Shown here: piece by piece, positions 18,772 to 28,937 of the stretch | Layout: each line of letters begins with the position of its first letter | How positions within the stretch are numbered: position 1 is the first letter of the stretch | Assembly: GCF_007904105.1 (NCBI RefSeq) | Contig: NZ_CP042325.1 | Span: forward strand, 1,488,001-1,552,000 | Direction: 5' to 3' | Source: Corynebacterium sp. sy039 | GTDB taxonomy: Bacteria > Actinomycetota > Actinomycetes > Mycobacteriales > Mycobacteriaceae | DNA length: 64,000 bases | The notes under the pieces: generated by a model | Seen by the model: only the letters and a program-made list of their open reading frames with translations | What the model was told of the DNA's origin: nothing | Databases searched by the model: none | Position numbers and translations under genes: made by a program

Positions 18772-20127
18772 GCTGTCTAATGGATCAGCAGGAGTGAGCA
18801 ATGGATCTGCACTATCAAAGGTTTTTACCTGAGAATTGGTAGTGCTTTTCGTCTCAAAACGCACGCTCACTCGACCGTGCCCTATTCCTTGAATCCACCC
18901 ATGCCCATAATCTGGGTGGCTGACATCTTGAGTAGTCCAAAACCTACCATGACGCACGAGACTCTGCGGCAAAACTTCTTCAGCTTGGTCTTCGTAGTTG
19001 TGTTGCTGTGCACGAACACCTACTTCATATTCTGATTCTTTTATGCTGTGGTGATTAAGTAAATCAAGTTCAGGGAAAAACACCTCTTGTCGTGCTGTTT
19101 CCAGGCTAGAAAAACCGACTCCTACTAATCGAATTGGTCCAAGTTGATCTGGATAGCGTACCAATAAGAAAGCCGCAGCTTTGAGAATCTCATAGTCATC
19201 GGTTGCGTAGGGCAACGTCGTTGAGCGAGCTTCTATATGAAAATCCGCCATACGGAGTTTGAGACTTATTGTGCGCGCACCTCGACCATCTTTGAGCAAA
19301 CGACTATGCGCCTTCTGTATAGCCCGTATGATTGCCGCATCCACTTCGGTTTTTGTGTGTAGATCTTGCGGATAGGTATATTCGGCAGATATTTGCTTAG
19401 CAATTGCTCGCGGAGCCACTGGGCGTTCATCTCTGCCTTGCGCCATTGACCATAGTGTTCTCCCCACCGCAGCGCCCAAAGATGCTTCTGCTTCTTTTTG
19501 CGATAATGCGGCCAAATCGCCAATAGTAGCCACACCAAGCTGTGCTAATTTCCGCTGCGCCACAGGACCGACACCCCATAGTTTGTTCACCGGTAATGGA
19601 TACAGTACGGTGGCGTGATCCTTTCGTGGCATAACAAAAATACCATCAGGTTTTGCTAGATCAGAACTAATTTTTGCGTACTGCTTTCCGCACCCCGCCC
19701 CTACCGAGGCGCGAAGACCTACCTGACTGTAGATTTTCTCACGAAGATCATGCGCCCACTGGTGTACTTGCTCCACCGACGCTCCTGCTAATTCAGCAGG
19801 TTCAATAAAACCTTCATCAACCGATAGTTGTTCTAGCACACCCCCTTGCTCAGCAATGATTGCCATCACTTGCTTAGAAAGGTGCCGATATACGCTAAAC
19901 CGCGGTAGCACCACAACTCCTCGCATACCTATGAGAGTTTTGGCTTGATACATGGGCATCGCAGATTTGGCTCCCAAAGCACGTGCTTCATAAGAAGCGC
20001 CTGCTACCACTCCCCGACCACTAGTATTACCAACAACAACCGGACGACCCCGCAGAGTAGGTCGAGTAAGTTGTTCGCAGGAGGAAAAGAATGCATCCAT
20101 ATCAATATGGAGAACCCAACGCTGCAT
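18763..20127 (-). CDS. dinB: DNA polymerase IV (Y-family translesion polymerase)
   Basis: Error-prone lesion-bypass polymerase. Palm motifs are HIDMDAFFSSCEQ at the N-terminus and QLSVDEGFIEP (SVDEGF where most have SVDEAF). GVGPVAQRKLAQLG marks the thumb helix-hairpin-helix, and a little-finger domain follows. The 454-residue protein has a C-terminal extension of about 80 residues after the little finger, common in actinobacterial DinB. The start is the ATG at 20127 (MQRWVLHIDMDAFF) rather than 20151, since family similarity begins there. No LexA-type box is seen upstream; the space to the permease gene is only 33 bases. Confidence 0.93.
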   Translation of the reverse strand: MQRWVLHIDMDAFFSSCEQLTRPTLRGRPVVVGNTSGRGVVAGASYEARALGAKSAMPMYQAKTLIGMRGVVVLPRFSVYRHLSKQVMAIIAEQGGVLEQLSVDEGFIEPAELAGASVEQVHQWAHDLREKIYSQVGLRASVGAGCGKQYAKISSDLAKPDGIFVMPRKDHATVLYPLPVNKLWGVGPVAQRKLAQLGVATIGDLAALSQKEAEASLGAAVGRTLWSMAQGRDERPVAPRAIAKQISAEYTYPQDLHTKTEVDAAIIRAIQKAHSRLLKDGRGARTISLKLRMADFHIEARSTTLPYATDDYEILKAAAFLLVRYPDQLGPIRLVGVGFSSLETARQEVFFPELDLLNHHSIKESEYEVGVRAQQHNYEDQAEEVLPQSLVRHGRFWTTQDVSHPDYGHGWIQGIGHGRVSVRFETKSTTNSQVKTFDSADPLLTPADPLDSLK

Positions 20128-20160
20128 AAACCTAAAGTGTAATGTCAGCAATCACCACAG

Positions 20161-21585
20161 TCAAACATATTTTCGATTAGCGTTTTTTCGTGTTAGCCAC
20201 AAACCACCAATAAATAACAAGAAAAACACGATAAGAGCAATAATGGCTGTATAGGTACCTTGAGGATAATCCAGAATCATGAGGACAAAGACTCCACCAA
20301 GAAAGAGCAAAACAATAATATCGGCACCAATCCCACCAGGGGTTCGATAATTATGCCGCATTATTTTCCCATTCTTCGCTGCTCGTATGTACCCAATATG
20401 GGTACAGGAAATAATCGCCCACATTCCCAAAATCGCGATGGCACCCAAACCTAACACAATCTCAAATGCTTGAGCTGGAACGACGTAGTTAAGCACCACC
20501 CCACCTACAAAGAAGCACGTCGTAAGCCAAATTCCGCCTGTGGGAACACCATGAGAAGACATTTTTGCCAGAAAAACCGGCGCAAGCCCCTGGTGTGCTA
20601 ACGGTTTGAGAATACGTGCCGTTGCATATAGTCCGGCATTAACCGACGATAAAGCAGCAGTGAGCACAACCATATTCATGATGTCGGCAGCAGCAGGAAT
20701 TCCGATAGCATTCATGAAAGTCACAAACGGGCTTTCCGTGCCGGAATAAGCAGAACTTGGCAACAATAATGCAAGAAGAAAGACAGAGCCAACATAGAAG
20801 AAGATAATGCGCACAACTGTAGTGTTAATTGCTCGAGGTATCTCTTTGCCTGGGTTCTGCGTCTCACCTGCCGCCACGCCAATCATATCGATTCCAGCAT
20901 ATGCAAAAATAACCCCCTGAGTCATAACAATCAATGGCATGATTCCATGAGGAAACCAGCCGCCGCCTTCGCCCAACGTCGATAAGCCCGGAGCATGACC
21001 ATTGATTGTCGTACCGCTAACAATCACCGCTACTCCAATAAACATGAAGATGATAATTGCAGCTACTTTGATAAAAGCAAACCAGAATTCTGCCTCGCCA
21101 AAGAACTTAACCCCTATGAGATTTACCCCAACCACCAGGCACAAAGCACATGCAACCAAAATCCATTGAGGAACTTGTGCAAAAAGCGGCCAAAACTTGA
21201 GGTACACCGCAATAGCAGTCAGCTCAGCAATACCGACTGTTACCCATGCGATGAAATATATCCATCCTGCGAAAAAGGCTGCATTTTGTCCAAGGAACTC
21301 TCTGCTATAGGAGGCAAAGGAACCAGAGGTTGGGCGGTAGATCACCATTTCCCCTAGCGAACGCAGCATCAAATATCCGATAATGCCACACACTGCATAG
21401 ACCAATGCCAGTCCAGGTCCGCCAATGTTTAATCTTTCACCAGCACCGAGAAATAACCCGGTTCCTAATGCCCCGCCAAGGGCAATCATATGGATATGCC
21501 TATGTTTCAGATCTTTGCGATAGCCTGCAGTCTCTTGTGCATGAAAATCATCAAAGCTATGGTGTGAAGTAGCCTCAGAACACAT
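20161..21585 (-). CDS. Amino acid permease, L-asparagine permease (AnsP)-like
   Basis: A 474-residue APC-superfamily transporter with 12 predicted helices. The consensus GGALGTGLFLGAGERL in helix 1 and the loop RSLGEMVIYRPTSGSF follow the AnsP/CycA/GabP group, and the whole N-terminal third reads closest to E. coli AnsP from memory. Asparagine uptake is therefore the leading guess, supported by the nearby asparaginase gene; proline, GABA or another amino acid remains possible. It precedes dinB by 33 bases on the same strand. Confidence 0.87.
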   Translation of the reverse strand: MCSEATSHHSFDDFHAQETAGYRKDLKHRHIHMIALGGALGTGLFLGAGERLNIGGPGLALVYAVCGIIGYLMLRSLGEMVIYRPTSGSFASYSREFLGQNAAFFAGWIYFIAWVTVGIAELTAIAVYLKFWPLFAQVPQWILVACALCLVVGVNLIGVKFFGEAEFWFAFIKVAAIIIFMFIGVAVIVSGTTINGHAPGLSTLGEGGGWFPHGIMPLIVMTQGVIFAYAGIDMIGVAAGETQNPGKEIPRAINTTVVRIIFFYVGSVFLLALLLPSSAYSGTESPFVTFMNAIGIPAAADIMNMVVLTAALSSVNAGLYATARILKPLAHQGLAPVFLAKMSSHGVPTGGIWLTTCFFVGGVVLNYVVPAQAFEIVLGLGAIAILGMWAIISCTHIGYIRAAKNGKIMRHNYRTPGGIGADIIVLLFLGGVFVLMILDYPQGTYTAIIALIVFFLLFIGGLWLTRKNANRKYV

Positions 21586-21664
21586 ACATAGACAGCTTAG
21601 TCTACCAAGGGGTGTTTAGGGAAGTAACCGAGAAAAATAGATAACATAATCAGAAAGCAACATT

Positions 21665-22171
21665 GTGCGTACACCACATATCATTGTCATGGGAGTATCT
21701 GGGTGCGGGAAAAGCACTATAGGTAGCTTAGTGAGCCAAACATTAGGTCTTGACTACTATGACGGCGACGATCTGCACCCCAAGAAAAATATCGAGAAAA
21801 TGTCCCAAGGAATCGCGCTCAACGACGCAGACCGTATTCCCTGGCTCAAAAAAGTAGGAGATCGTTTAGCACATAACCCTCATGGTTGCGTGATTAGTTG
21901 TAGCGCCTTAAAACGCACATACCGCGATATCATCCGTGCTCATTGTCCTGGGGCAATTTTTATCCATCCCCACGGACACTTCGATGTACTATATGCGCGA
22001 ATCAGCAATCGCCCCGGACATTTTATGCCTGCTTCTTTATTAGAATCTCAGTACGCAATTTTGGAACCACTATCCGAGGACGAACTCGGTCTTATCTGTG
22101 ATGTTGAACAATCACCAACAGAAATTGTGCGTCACGTATATCAGTGGCTGACCAGTCTTAAACAACAGTAG
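21665..22171 (+). CDS. gntK: Gluconokinase
   Basis: Phosphorylates D-gluconate to 6-phosphogluconate for the pentose phosphate pathway. A small P-loop kinase of 168 residues with Walker A GVSGCGKST near residue 10, the gluconokinase signature YDGDDLHPKKNIEKM and the lid region around NRPGHFMP. The start is GTG. The last 14 bases overlap the convergent gluconate permease gene, an arrangement that pairs uptake and activation but places them on opposite strands. Confidence 0.94.
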   Translation: MRTPHIIVMGVSGCGKSTIGSLVSQTLGLDYYDGDDLHPKKNIEKMSQGIALNDADRIPWLKKVGDRLAHNPHGCVISCSALKRTYRDIIRAHCPGAIFIHPHGHFDVLYARISNRPGHFMPASLLESQYAILEPLSEDELGLICDVEQSPTEIVRHVYQWLTSLKQQ

Positions 22172-23558
22172 TCAGAGCAAAAATTGTGCCGACAATACTA
22201 AACCCAATCACAGAAATGAGCAACTGATTAATCGTCCAGGTACGCAGCGTAGTAGGCACATCCATATCCATTAGGCGACCAACCAACCAAAATCCAGAAT
22301 CATTGACATGGCTTGCAGTTACCGAACCAGCAGCAGTGGCAAGCACAATCAAAACCAGTTGCAATGAGGAATAGTCTCCCGCATTCACAGCAGGAACCAT
22401 CAACGCCGCGGCAGTTGTCAATGCCACCGTTGCTGATCCTTGGGCAACACGCAGTACAGCAGCAATAAGATAGCACGCACAAATTACTGGAATACCTATC
22501 CCCGCCATCGCGTGTGCCAACGCATCACCAATACCTGAGGTGCGCAATACACCACCAAACATTCCGCCGGCACCAGTAATGAGCACAACTGAACAAATAG
22601 GAGCCAGAGCAGATTCCATCGTTTTCTCTACTGTCTTAGCTGGTACACCACGCCTTAGTCCCAATATCACAATCGCCATCAGTAATGTGATCAATAAGGC
22701 AATAGGCGTTTGCCCAAGGAATACCACAACCCGATACCACCATGACTGATCCGTAATAACCCCTGCCGTCGCTAAAGCCGATAATCCAGTGTTGCCGAAA
22801 ATCAACACGAGCGGCATCAGTAAAATAACAATCACCTGACCAGAACGAGCAGGATTATCAGGCAACTCCTCAGCTGACAAAGGTGCACCGCTGAGCATAT
22901 CAACCACGCGGAAATTGAATTTCTTACCCAGATATTTACCTAGCTGATAACCGGAGATATACCACGTCGGCAGTGCAACTAATAACCCAACCAATAACAC
23001 CAAACCACTATCTGCCCCATAAAACTCAGCAGCAGCAACTGGACCTGGATGCGGCGGAACAAAAATATGCATGACAGAAAAAGCTCCAGCAGCGGGAATA
23101 CCATACGTGAGCACCGGACCATTCAATTTTCGCGCCACCGCAAAAATTACTGGCAACATAACAATGAGCCCGGCGTCGAAGAAAATAGGAAAACCCATGA
23201 GCAACGCCGCAATACCTAATGCTAGTGGTGCTTTTTCTTGTCCGCAGCGAGTTACCAACGCATTTGCCAAAGACTGTGCACCACCTGATTGCTCCACTAA
23301 GCGCCCAAGCATAGCGCCTAGTCCAACCAAAAGCGCTACCGACGACAAGGTAGTACCAAAACCTGCAGTCAAGGTAGGCACAACACCATCAACGGGAATG
23401 CCTGCAGCCAATGCAGTCACAACTGATACCACGATTAACGTCACAAAAGCATGAATCTTAAATCTAATGATCATGAGCAAAATCAATGCCACTGCCGTTG
23501 CTGCGATCAATAATAAAGGTCCAGCCCCTAGCGTCGGTTGCCAGGTAGACATATCCAT
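22158..23558 (-). CDS. gntP: Gluconate permease (GntP family)
   Basis: A 466-residue proton-linked gluconate transporter with 12 to 14 helices. GntP features include the opening LLLIAATAVALILLMI, the stretch GFPIFFDAGLIVMLPVIFA, and HIFVPPHPGPVAAAEFYGAD. It starts with MDMSTWQP after a GGAG ribosome site. Its partner gluconokinase overlaps its 3' end on the other strand. The region up to ileS holds the ileS terminator but no gluconate operator that I can identify. Confidence 0.94.
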   Translation of the reverse strand: MDMSTWQPTLGAGPLLLIAATAVALILLMIIRFKIHAFVTLIVVSVVTALAAGIPVDGVVPTLTAGFGTTLSSVALLVGLGAMLGRLVEQSGGAQSLANALVTRCGQEKAPLALGIAALLMGFPIFFDAGLIVMLPVIFAVARKLNGPVLTYGIPAAGAFSVMHIFVPPHPGPVAAAEFYGADSGLVLLVGLLVALPTWYISGYQLGKYLGKKFNFRVVDMLSGAPLSAEELPDNPARSGQVIVILLMPLVLIFGNTGLSALATAGVITDQSWWYRVVVFLGQTPIALLITLLMAIVILGLRRGVPAKTVEKTMESALAPICSVVLITGAGGMFGGVLRTSGIGDALAHAMAGIGIPVICACYLIAAVLRVAQGSATVALTTAAALMVPAVNAGDYSSLQLVLIVLATAAGSVTASHVNDSGFWLVGRLMDMDVPTTLRTWTINQLLISVIGFSIVGTIFALTTVV

Positions 23559-23659
23559 TATGTTATTCTCCGTTTCATCCTGCCTCTTTATATTCTGCTT
23601 ATCTTCCCGCCATACTCATAGGCTCATGCTCATGTACAAGAATCAAAAGATAATAGAAA

Positions 23660-23688
23660 AGAGCATAACCGAAGAACAGTTATGCTCT
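23660..23688 (-). terminator. Intrinsic terminator of ileS
   Basis: A 10-bp stem (AGAGCATAAC with GTTATGCTCT) and a nine-base loop, read on the minus strand and followed by the T-rich ttttctattatctttt. It lies about 50 bases beyond the ileS stop and separates ileS from gntP. Confidence 0.8.
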
Positions 23689-23735
23689 ATTGTGCAGCTC
23701 AGGATTAGCCCCGCGAAAAACAATAATTACACAAT

Positions 23736-26700
23736 TTATGCGTTATTCTTTGTTATTTGCGCACTAACTCCATGAGCAAGGGAATGTATGTGTCCGTTTT
23801 CACTTTCGTCGGTATGGGTAGGTTCACCAGAATGTACCTTAAATTCTGTTGCCAGAACTTCACCAGCAATAAATTCTTGGTGTCGCGTCGCCCACTCATA
23901 TAACCCAGAATCCACATACAGCTGTACCCGAATGCGATCGGAAACATCCAATCCACTACGCTTTCTGGCTTCTTGTAGTTCACGCACAATATCTGCTGCC
24001 CAACCTTGAGCTTCTAGCTCTTCAGTTACTGTCATATCCAATACGACTAGCCCTTCCACACCATCAATTTGTGCTGTGGAATCGGGATCAGCAGCAACAA
24101 GGCGTTCACTGAACTCACCAGCTTTAAGCTCAATACCATCCGCGAGTACACTGTCGCCTTGACGTGTGTAGTTTCCAGCTTTGACAGCTTTAATTACTCG
24201 CTGCACATCTTTACCTAGACGAGGCCCTGCCACTTTAGCATTCACAGCTACTTGGAAAGTACCCACAGCCGCAACGTCGGATCGCAATTCGACGCTTTTC
24301 ACATTGGTTTCATCTTTAATGATGTCGACGAATGCTTCAAGGCGCTGTGCTTGAGGTACTGCCACAGTCAACTTCGGCAATGGCAAGCGGTTGCGGAGTT
24401 TGTGCGCTTTACGGATTGAACTTGCTGCAGAACATATGCCACGAATCTCATCCATTGCATCCACTAATTCCTCATCTGCAGGGAACTGCTGCGCCTCAGG
24501 GAATGTAGTCAAGTGCACCGAACGCTCACCTGTCAATCCTCGCCACATTGCTTCAGAAACCAATGGCAACAATGGTGCAGTAACCCTTGCGAGAGTCTCC
24601 AATACAGTGTAAAGCGTGTTGAACGCCTCAGGGTACTGTTCATCCCCGGCCCAGAAACGCTCACGGGAACGACGTACATACCAGTTGGTGAGACTATCGC
24701 AGAACCAACGTACTTCATCACACGCTCTAGCAATATCGGTATTGTCTAGTGCTTGCGTCACATGAGCCACAAGGTTATGCAGCTTCGCAAGAATATAGCG
24801 ATCGCGTACATCAGTAGAATCTACTGACCACGTAGCTGGGCGTGAGGAATAGAGTTGGAGGAAACTATACGCATTCCACATTGGCAATAATGCTTGACGA
24901 ACGCCCTCACGGATACCCTGCTCCGTCACAATAAGGTTGCCACCACGCAAAATCGGTGAACTCATCAGGAACCAACGCATAGCGTCAGAACCATCACGAT
25001 CAAACACCTCATTCACATCAGGATAATTGCCCTTAGACTTCGACATTTTCAGGCCATCATCACCCAGCACAATGCCATGAGCCACAACCTTCTTAAAGGC
25101 AGGGCGATCAAAAAGAGCAGTCGCTAGCACGTGCAAGGTATAGAACCAACCGCGGGTCTGACCAGAATATTCAACAATGAAATCAGCAGGTGAATGGGAA
25201 TCAAACCACTCTTTATTCTCGAAAGGATAATGCTTCTGAGCAAAAGGCATAGAACCAGACTCAAACCAGCAATCCAATACCTCAGGCACACGCCGCATCA
25301 TGGACTTACCTGTTGGATCATCTGGATTAGGACGAGTCAACTCATCAATATCAGGGCGGTGCAAGCTGCGTGGACGAACCCCAAAATCACGCTCAAGTTC
25401 CTCCAAGGAACCATACACATCCATGCGAGGGTATTCCTCACTGTCAGATACCCACACAGGAATTGGCGCGCCCCAGTAACGGTTACGGGAGATATTCCAA
25501 TCGCGGGCACCCTCTAACCACTTACCAAACTGACCATCACGAATATGGGACGGTACCCAATCAATCTGCTCATGGTTCAGCTCCACCATGCGGTCACGGA
25601 ACTTTGTCACGGCAACAAACCAGGATGGCAAGGCCATGTAGATCAGTGGTGTTCCAGAACGCCAGGAGTGCGGATACGAGTGCTCAATGGTCTGATGACG
25701 TACCACTCGCTGCTTTGCTTTGAGATCACGAATGATATGTGGGTTAGCGTCGAAAACAAGCTGACCTTGATATTCTGGAACAGCCTGGGTGAATTTGCCA
25801 TCCATATCCACTGGAATAACTACATCAATTCCATTTTTCTGGCAAGTCTCCATATCGTCTTCACCAAATGCAGGTGCCTGGTGAACAATACCAGTACCGT
25901 CCTCCGTCGTCACGTACTCTGCGCCAAGAATCTGGAATGCATTGTCGTGATCAGCAAAATAGTCAAAAATTGGTTCATAGCATAGTCCTACCAGCTCTGA
26001 TCCGGTGTGCGTCGAAAGCAACTCATACTCGCCTAGTTCTTTGCTATATACCTCAACAAGGGCTTGTGCAAGCAGCACACGCTTACCGACGATTGCCTCA
26101 GCTCCATCATCCCCTACTGCAATGTGTGCATAGCTCACCTCAGGGTTGACTGCAAGCGCTAAGTTCGAGGGTAGAGTCCACGGTGTTGTGGTCCATGCCA
26201 GTGCATAGGCGCCAACGAGAGAAGCATGAGCCTGGGTTCCTTCTTTTACAGCAGTAATCGGGAAGGTAACAGTCACGGTTGGATCCTGACGCATCTTGTA
26301 TGAATCGTCTAGGCGTGTCTCTTGGTTTGATAGCGGAGTATGCTCTGCCCAAGAATACGGAAGAACACGAAATCCCTGGTAGATGAGCCCTTTATCATAA
26401 AGAGTCTTAAATGCCCACATGACTGATTCCATGAAGTCGATGTCCATGGTCTTATAGCCATTATCGAAATCAACCCAACGAGCTTGACGAGTGACATACT
26501 CTTTCCACTCTTGGGTATATTTCAGTACCGATTGTGCACAGTAATCATTAAAGGCAGCCAGACCCATATCTTCGATCTGCCCTTTATCTTTGATTCCTAA
26601 TTGCTTTTCCGCTTCTAATTCTGCTGGTAAACCATGACAATCCCAGCCAAAGACACGGTTGACTAAATCCCCCTGCATGGTGCGATACCGTGGCACGATA

Positions 26701-26924
26701 TCTTTAACATAGCCAGTAAGCAAATGCCCATAATGAGGTAGTCCGTTAGCAAATGGCGGACCATCATAGAACACATACTCAGAATTATCGGTGTGCTTTT
26801 TTAGCGACTCTTGGAATGTATTATCTTGTTTCCAATAGGCCAACACATTTTCTTCTATTGTAGGAAAATGGTTTGTACCATTGGTCATATCTACTTTCGG
26901 GTAAACCCCACCGACGTTACTCAT
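23736..26924 (-). CDS. ileS: Isoleucyl-tRNA synthetase
   Basis: Charges tRNA-Ile and edits mischarged valine. The 1062-residue class I synthetase carries the HIGH motif as HYGH at 64-67, KMSKS at 626-630, the CP1 editing domain between them ([16 protein letters not shown]), and a long C-terminal anticodon domain. It is of the larger type without the C-terminal zinc finger of E. coli IleS. The start is the ATG at 26924, preceded by GGAGGAG; a GTG four codons earlier lies inside the ribosome site and is rejected. It follows a T-box leader, so translation should rise when tRNA-Ile is uncharged. Confidence 0.97.
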   Translation of the reverse strand: MSNVGGVYPKVDMTNGTNHFPTIEENVLAYWKQDNTFQESLKKHTDNSEYVFYDGPPFANGLPHYGHLLTGYVKDIVPRYRTMQGDLVNRVFGWDCHGLPAELEAEKQLGIKDKGQIEDMGLAAFNDYCAQSVLKYTQEWKEYVTRQARWVDFDNGYKTMDIDFMESVMWAFKTLYDKGLIYQGFRVLPYSWAEHTPLSNQETRLDDSYKMRQDPTVTVTFPITAVKEGTQAHASLVGAYALAWTTTPWTLPSNLALAVNPEVSYAHIAVGDDGAEAIVGKRVLLAQALVEVYSKELGEYELLSTHTGSELVGLCYEPIFDYFADHDNAFQILGAEYVTTEDGTGIVHQAPAFGEDDMETCQKNGIDVVIPVDMDGKFTQAVPEYQGQLVFDANPHIIRDLKAKQRVVRHQTIEHSYPHSWRSGTPLIYMALPSWFVAVTKFRDRMVELNHEQIDWVPSHIRDGQFGKWLEGARDWNISRNRYWGAPIPVWVSDSEEYPRMDVYGSLEELERDFGVRPRSLHRPDIDELTRPNPDDPTGKSMMRRVPEVLDCWFESGSMPFAQKHYPFENKEWFDSHSPADFIVEYSGQTRGWFYTLHVLATALFDRPAFKKVVAHGIVLGDDGLKMSKSKGNYPDVNEVFDRDGSDAMRWFLMSSPILRGGNLIVTEQGIREGVRQALLPMWNAYSFLQLYSSRPATWSVDSTDVRDRYILAKLHNLVAHVTQALDNTDIARACDEVRWFCDSLTNWYVRRSRERFWAGDEQYPEAFNTLYTVLETLARVTAPLLPLVSEAMWRGLTGERSVHLTTFPEAQQFPADEELVDAMDEIRGICSAASSIRKAHKLRNRLPLPKLTVAVPQAQRLEAFVDIIKDETNVKSVELRSDVAAVGTFQVAVNAKVAGPRLGKDVQRVIKAVKAGNYTRQGDSVLADGIELKAGEFSERLVAADPDSTAQIDGVEGLVVLDMTVTEELEAQGWAADIVRELQEARKRSGLDVSDRIRVQLYVDSGLYEWATRHQEFIAGEVLATEFKVHSGEPTHTDESENGHIHSLAHGVSAQITKNNA

Positions 26925-27156
26925 TTTCTCCTCCACACAATGAACATATCTGGATATTAACTATCGCATTCATATGCAGGGACGCTATCAACACATAGCA
27001 ATAACGCGGTACCACCCTGCTTGAGCATTTTATGCTCCGCTTCATTTGTGAAAGAGATGTCGGTCTTACCCGTTCAGTTCTACTCAGAACCTCATATGAC
27101 AATACGGTTCTTTTCTTCTGAAAGGCTCCCCGGTGATTGCCGGATCACTGCCAATA
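26925..27156 (-). promoter_or_regulatory. ileS T-box riboswitch leader (translational type)
   Basis: The conserved T-box AGGGTGGTACCGCG is at 27018-27005 on the minus strand, and its partner CCCTGC at 26981-26976 closes the antisequestrator with GCAGGG (27020-27015). A short stem I with the actinobacterial sequence CCGGCAATCACCGGGGAGCC holds an ATC (isoleucine) specifier at 27137-27135. GAGCAT-aaa-ATGCTC at 27035-27021 is a probable stem III. No terminator lies between the T-box and the gene, and the structure reaches the ribosome site, so control of translation is expected. Short-stem I ileS T-boxes are an established actinobacterial class. Confidence 0.93.
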
Positions 27157-27162
27157 AAGTTA

Positions 27163-27168
27163 ATTGTA
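27163..27168 (-). promoter_or_regulatory. Candidate -10 box of an ileS promoter
   Basis: TACAAT on the minus strand, about seven bases before the first base of the T-box leader, where a start would place stem I at the very 5' end of the RNA. No convincing -35 is seen. It overlaps the foot of the preceding hairpin. Confidence 0.4.
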
Positions 27169-27205
27169 CTTCCCAGTTCTGCATTATGCAGAACATGAGA
27201 AGTAC
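27166..27205 (-). terminator. Long hairpin after wag31
   Basis: Nested arms: an outer seven-base pair (GTACTTC with GAAGTAC) and an inner eight-base pair (GTTCTGCA with TGCAGAAC) around a three-to-four-base centre, within 19-58 bases after the wag31 stop. A short T-rich stretch follows. It probably ends the wag31 transcript and insulates the ileS leader. Confidence 0.65.
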
Positions 27206-27223
27206 AGATACGAGAACAGAGTT

Positions 27224-28156
27224 TTAGTTCTCGTTATTCGCTGCAGGTGCTGATGTTCCTCGTGACTCGAGTTCATCCAGCTGAGATTGGAGCAGAGTCT
27301 TCAAGCGAGTACGGTATTCACGCTCGAAGGTACGCAGCTCAGCAATACGAGTCTCAAGAGCACTCTGCTGTTGCTTAACCACAGCCATAATTTCAGTGTG
27401 CTTACGCTCAGCATCTTCTTGAAGAGACTTTGCTTTATCCTCCGCTTGTTTCAAGCGAGCATCAGCACGAGAATTAGCCTCGCTAATAGTCTGCTCAGAC
27501 TTACGTGCAGCCTCAGCAAGCTGTGCTTCCGCTTTACGACGAGCCTCTTCAAGAGTTGCTTTAGAACGTGAATCAGCGTCTGCAATTTGAGACTCTGCAC
27601 TAGAACGAGCTTTATCGAGCATATCCTTAGACTCATTGCGTGCATCTGCAGTAATACGGTCAGCCATCTCTTGAGCCAAACCAAGAACTTTTGCGGCTTG
27701 CAAGTGTGTCTCAGGAGTAGCGCTAGACTCACCAGCAGCAGGAGCAGGAGCAGCAGCAGTTGCTTTCTTGCCTTCTGCTTTGGCTGCTTCTACTTGCTTA
27801 TGTGCCTCACGTGCCTGTGCCTCAGCTTTTTGCTGTGCCTGACGTGCCTGCTCAAGACGCTGCTCATAGCTACTACGCAGTTCAGCTTCAATTTTCTTAC
27901 GCAGCGCAGCTTCATCTACTTTCTGAGAAGAAACTGATGATGCCGCTGGAGAAGAACCAGACTTTTGTGCCTGCTCTAGTTCTGCTTCAAGCTCTTCTAC
28001 CCGCTGGCGAAGATCATCATTTTCATCTTGTAGCTCTTCAAGGCTTTCCTCAATGAGATCAAGAAATTGATCTACCTCATCTTCGGAGTAGCCCCGCTTG
28101 CCGATTGGCGGCTTATTGAAAGCGATGTTACGCACATCGGTCTGAGTCAAAGGCAT
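27224..28156 (-). CDS. wag31: DivIVA/Wag31 polar growth protein
   Basis: Cytoplasmic coiled-coil scaffold that marks cell poles and recruits the elongation machinery; essential in corynebacteria. The N-terminal lipid-binding DivIVA domain ([23 protein letters not shown]) is followed by coiled coils that fill most of the 310 residues, with an Ala/Pro-rich linker around residues 130-150 and a Glu/Ala/Lys/Arg-rich heptad region after it. The start is the ATG at 28156, the universal N-terminus of the family. It sits downstream of yggT in the ftsZ-sepF cluster, as in other actinobacteria. Confidence 0.96.
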   Translation of the reverse strand: MPLTQTDVRNIAFNKPPIGKRGYSEDEVDQFLDLIEESLEELQDENDDLRQRVEELEAELEQAQKSGSSPAASSVSSQKVDEAALRKKIEAELRSSYEQRLEQARQAQQKAEAQAREAHKQVEAAKAEGKKATAAAPAPAAGESSATPETHLQAAKVLGLAQEMADRITADARNESKDMLDKARSSAESQIADADSRSKATLEEARRKAEAQLAEAARKSEQTISEANSRADARLKQAEDKAKSLQEDAERKHTEIMAVVKQQQSALETRIAELRTFEREYRTRLKTLLQSQLDELESRGTSAPAANNEN

Positions 28157-28459
28157 TGAGCTTATCCTTCCAAGATTAATCTGACCGTAGACGATCTTCA
28201 CCTACGATTGGTATTACTTGCACATAATAATGCAATAATCCCAGATATTTAACAAATGTTTCTTAAATTCTACTCAAGCAGTGCATAGCAGCCATATGAA
28301 TTACAAGAACCTATGTACTCCATGTGCACAGCCTTCGGCAAAACTACACCCAGTATAGCAGGAGAGCTGCATAAGAACATGACACTCTTCATACACGTAC
28401 GCAAGTCTGCTGCTCAACTACCACATAGCACGCAAAATTTTATTTCATTACCCTCAAAA
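28157..28459. other. Region upstream of wag31
   Basis: A 303-base stretch without a gene. TAGAAT on the minus strand at 28272-28267 is a -10-like box that would give a 5' leader of about 100 bases to wag31; no good -35 is seen. It also contains the end of the yggT transcript, but no strong terminator hairpin. Confidence 0.35.
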
Positions 28460-28753
28460 TTATGAATGCATCATTACGCCAAGCACAATTTGGAACACTT
28501 GTAAAGCAAAGAAGAGAACAAGAATAGACACATCAAGCGCTACATTACCCAATCTCATTGGTGGGATAAGTTTTCTCAAAAACTTTACTGGCGGATCAGT
28601 GAGCACAAACAAAAACTCCGCTATGATCACAAACCACCTTGGTGCGCGGAAATTACGTGAAAAAGCATGAATTACCTCAATAAGAATACGCCCAACAAGC
28701 ATGAGCGTATAAATCTCAACCACCCAATATAGTAATAAAAGAAATTCTGTCAT
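28460..28753 (-). CDS. YggT family membrane protein
   Basis: A 97-residue protein with two membrane helices (LLLYWVVEIYTLMLVGRILIEV and VALDVSILVLFFALQVFQIVLG) joined by a loop with PPVKFLRKLIPPMRLG, the family hallmark. YggT proteins are conserved next to sepF and divIVA in Gram-positive bacteria and are linked to division and osmotic tolerance; the molecular role is not settled. It stands between sepF and wag31, 184 bases from sepF. Confidence 0.9.
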   Translation of the reverse strand: MTEFLLLLYWVVEIYTLMLVGRILIEVIHAFSRNFRAPRWFVIIAEFLFVLTDPPVKFLRKLIPPMRLGNVALDVSILVLFFALQVFQIVLGVMMHS

Positions 28754-28937
28754 TACTATGTCAACCTATTCCATTCTTTCAGTTACCTAGAGCGCAACAG
28801 CATCTTCCTGAGATGCAGTATGCAAAATAAAAATGCCCAACCGCCGACGCATGAGACATATCTTCATACACAACGGTCGAGGCACTGGTCTAGTTCCACG
28901 TTGATACAGCATGGATAAAACCATACTGAGTGGAAAA

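Noticed and set aside
24391..26149. Open frames on the plus strand opposite ileS
   Set aside because: Shadow frames of a long gene with no starts supported by ribosome sites and no family features.
27287..28056. Several long open frames on the plus strand opposite wag31
   Set aside because: They mirror the repetitive Glu/Ala/Lys/Arg codons of the coiled coil and have Cys/Leu-rich low-complexity products.
28800..28816. Six-base hairpin (GCATCT/AGATGC) between sepF and yggT
   Set aside because: Short, no T-run follows on either strand, so it is not called as a terminator.
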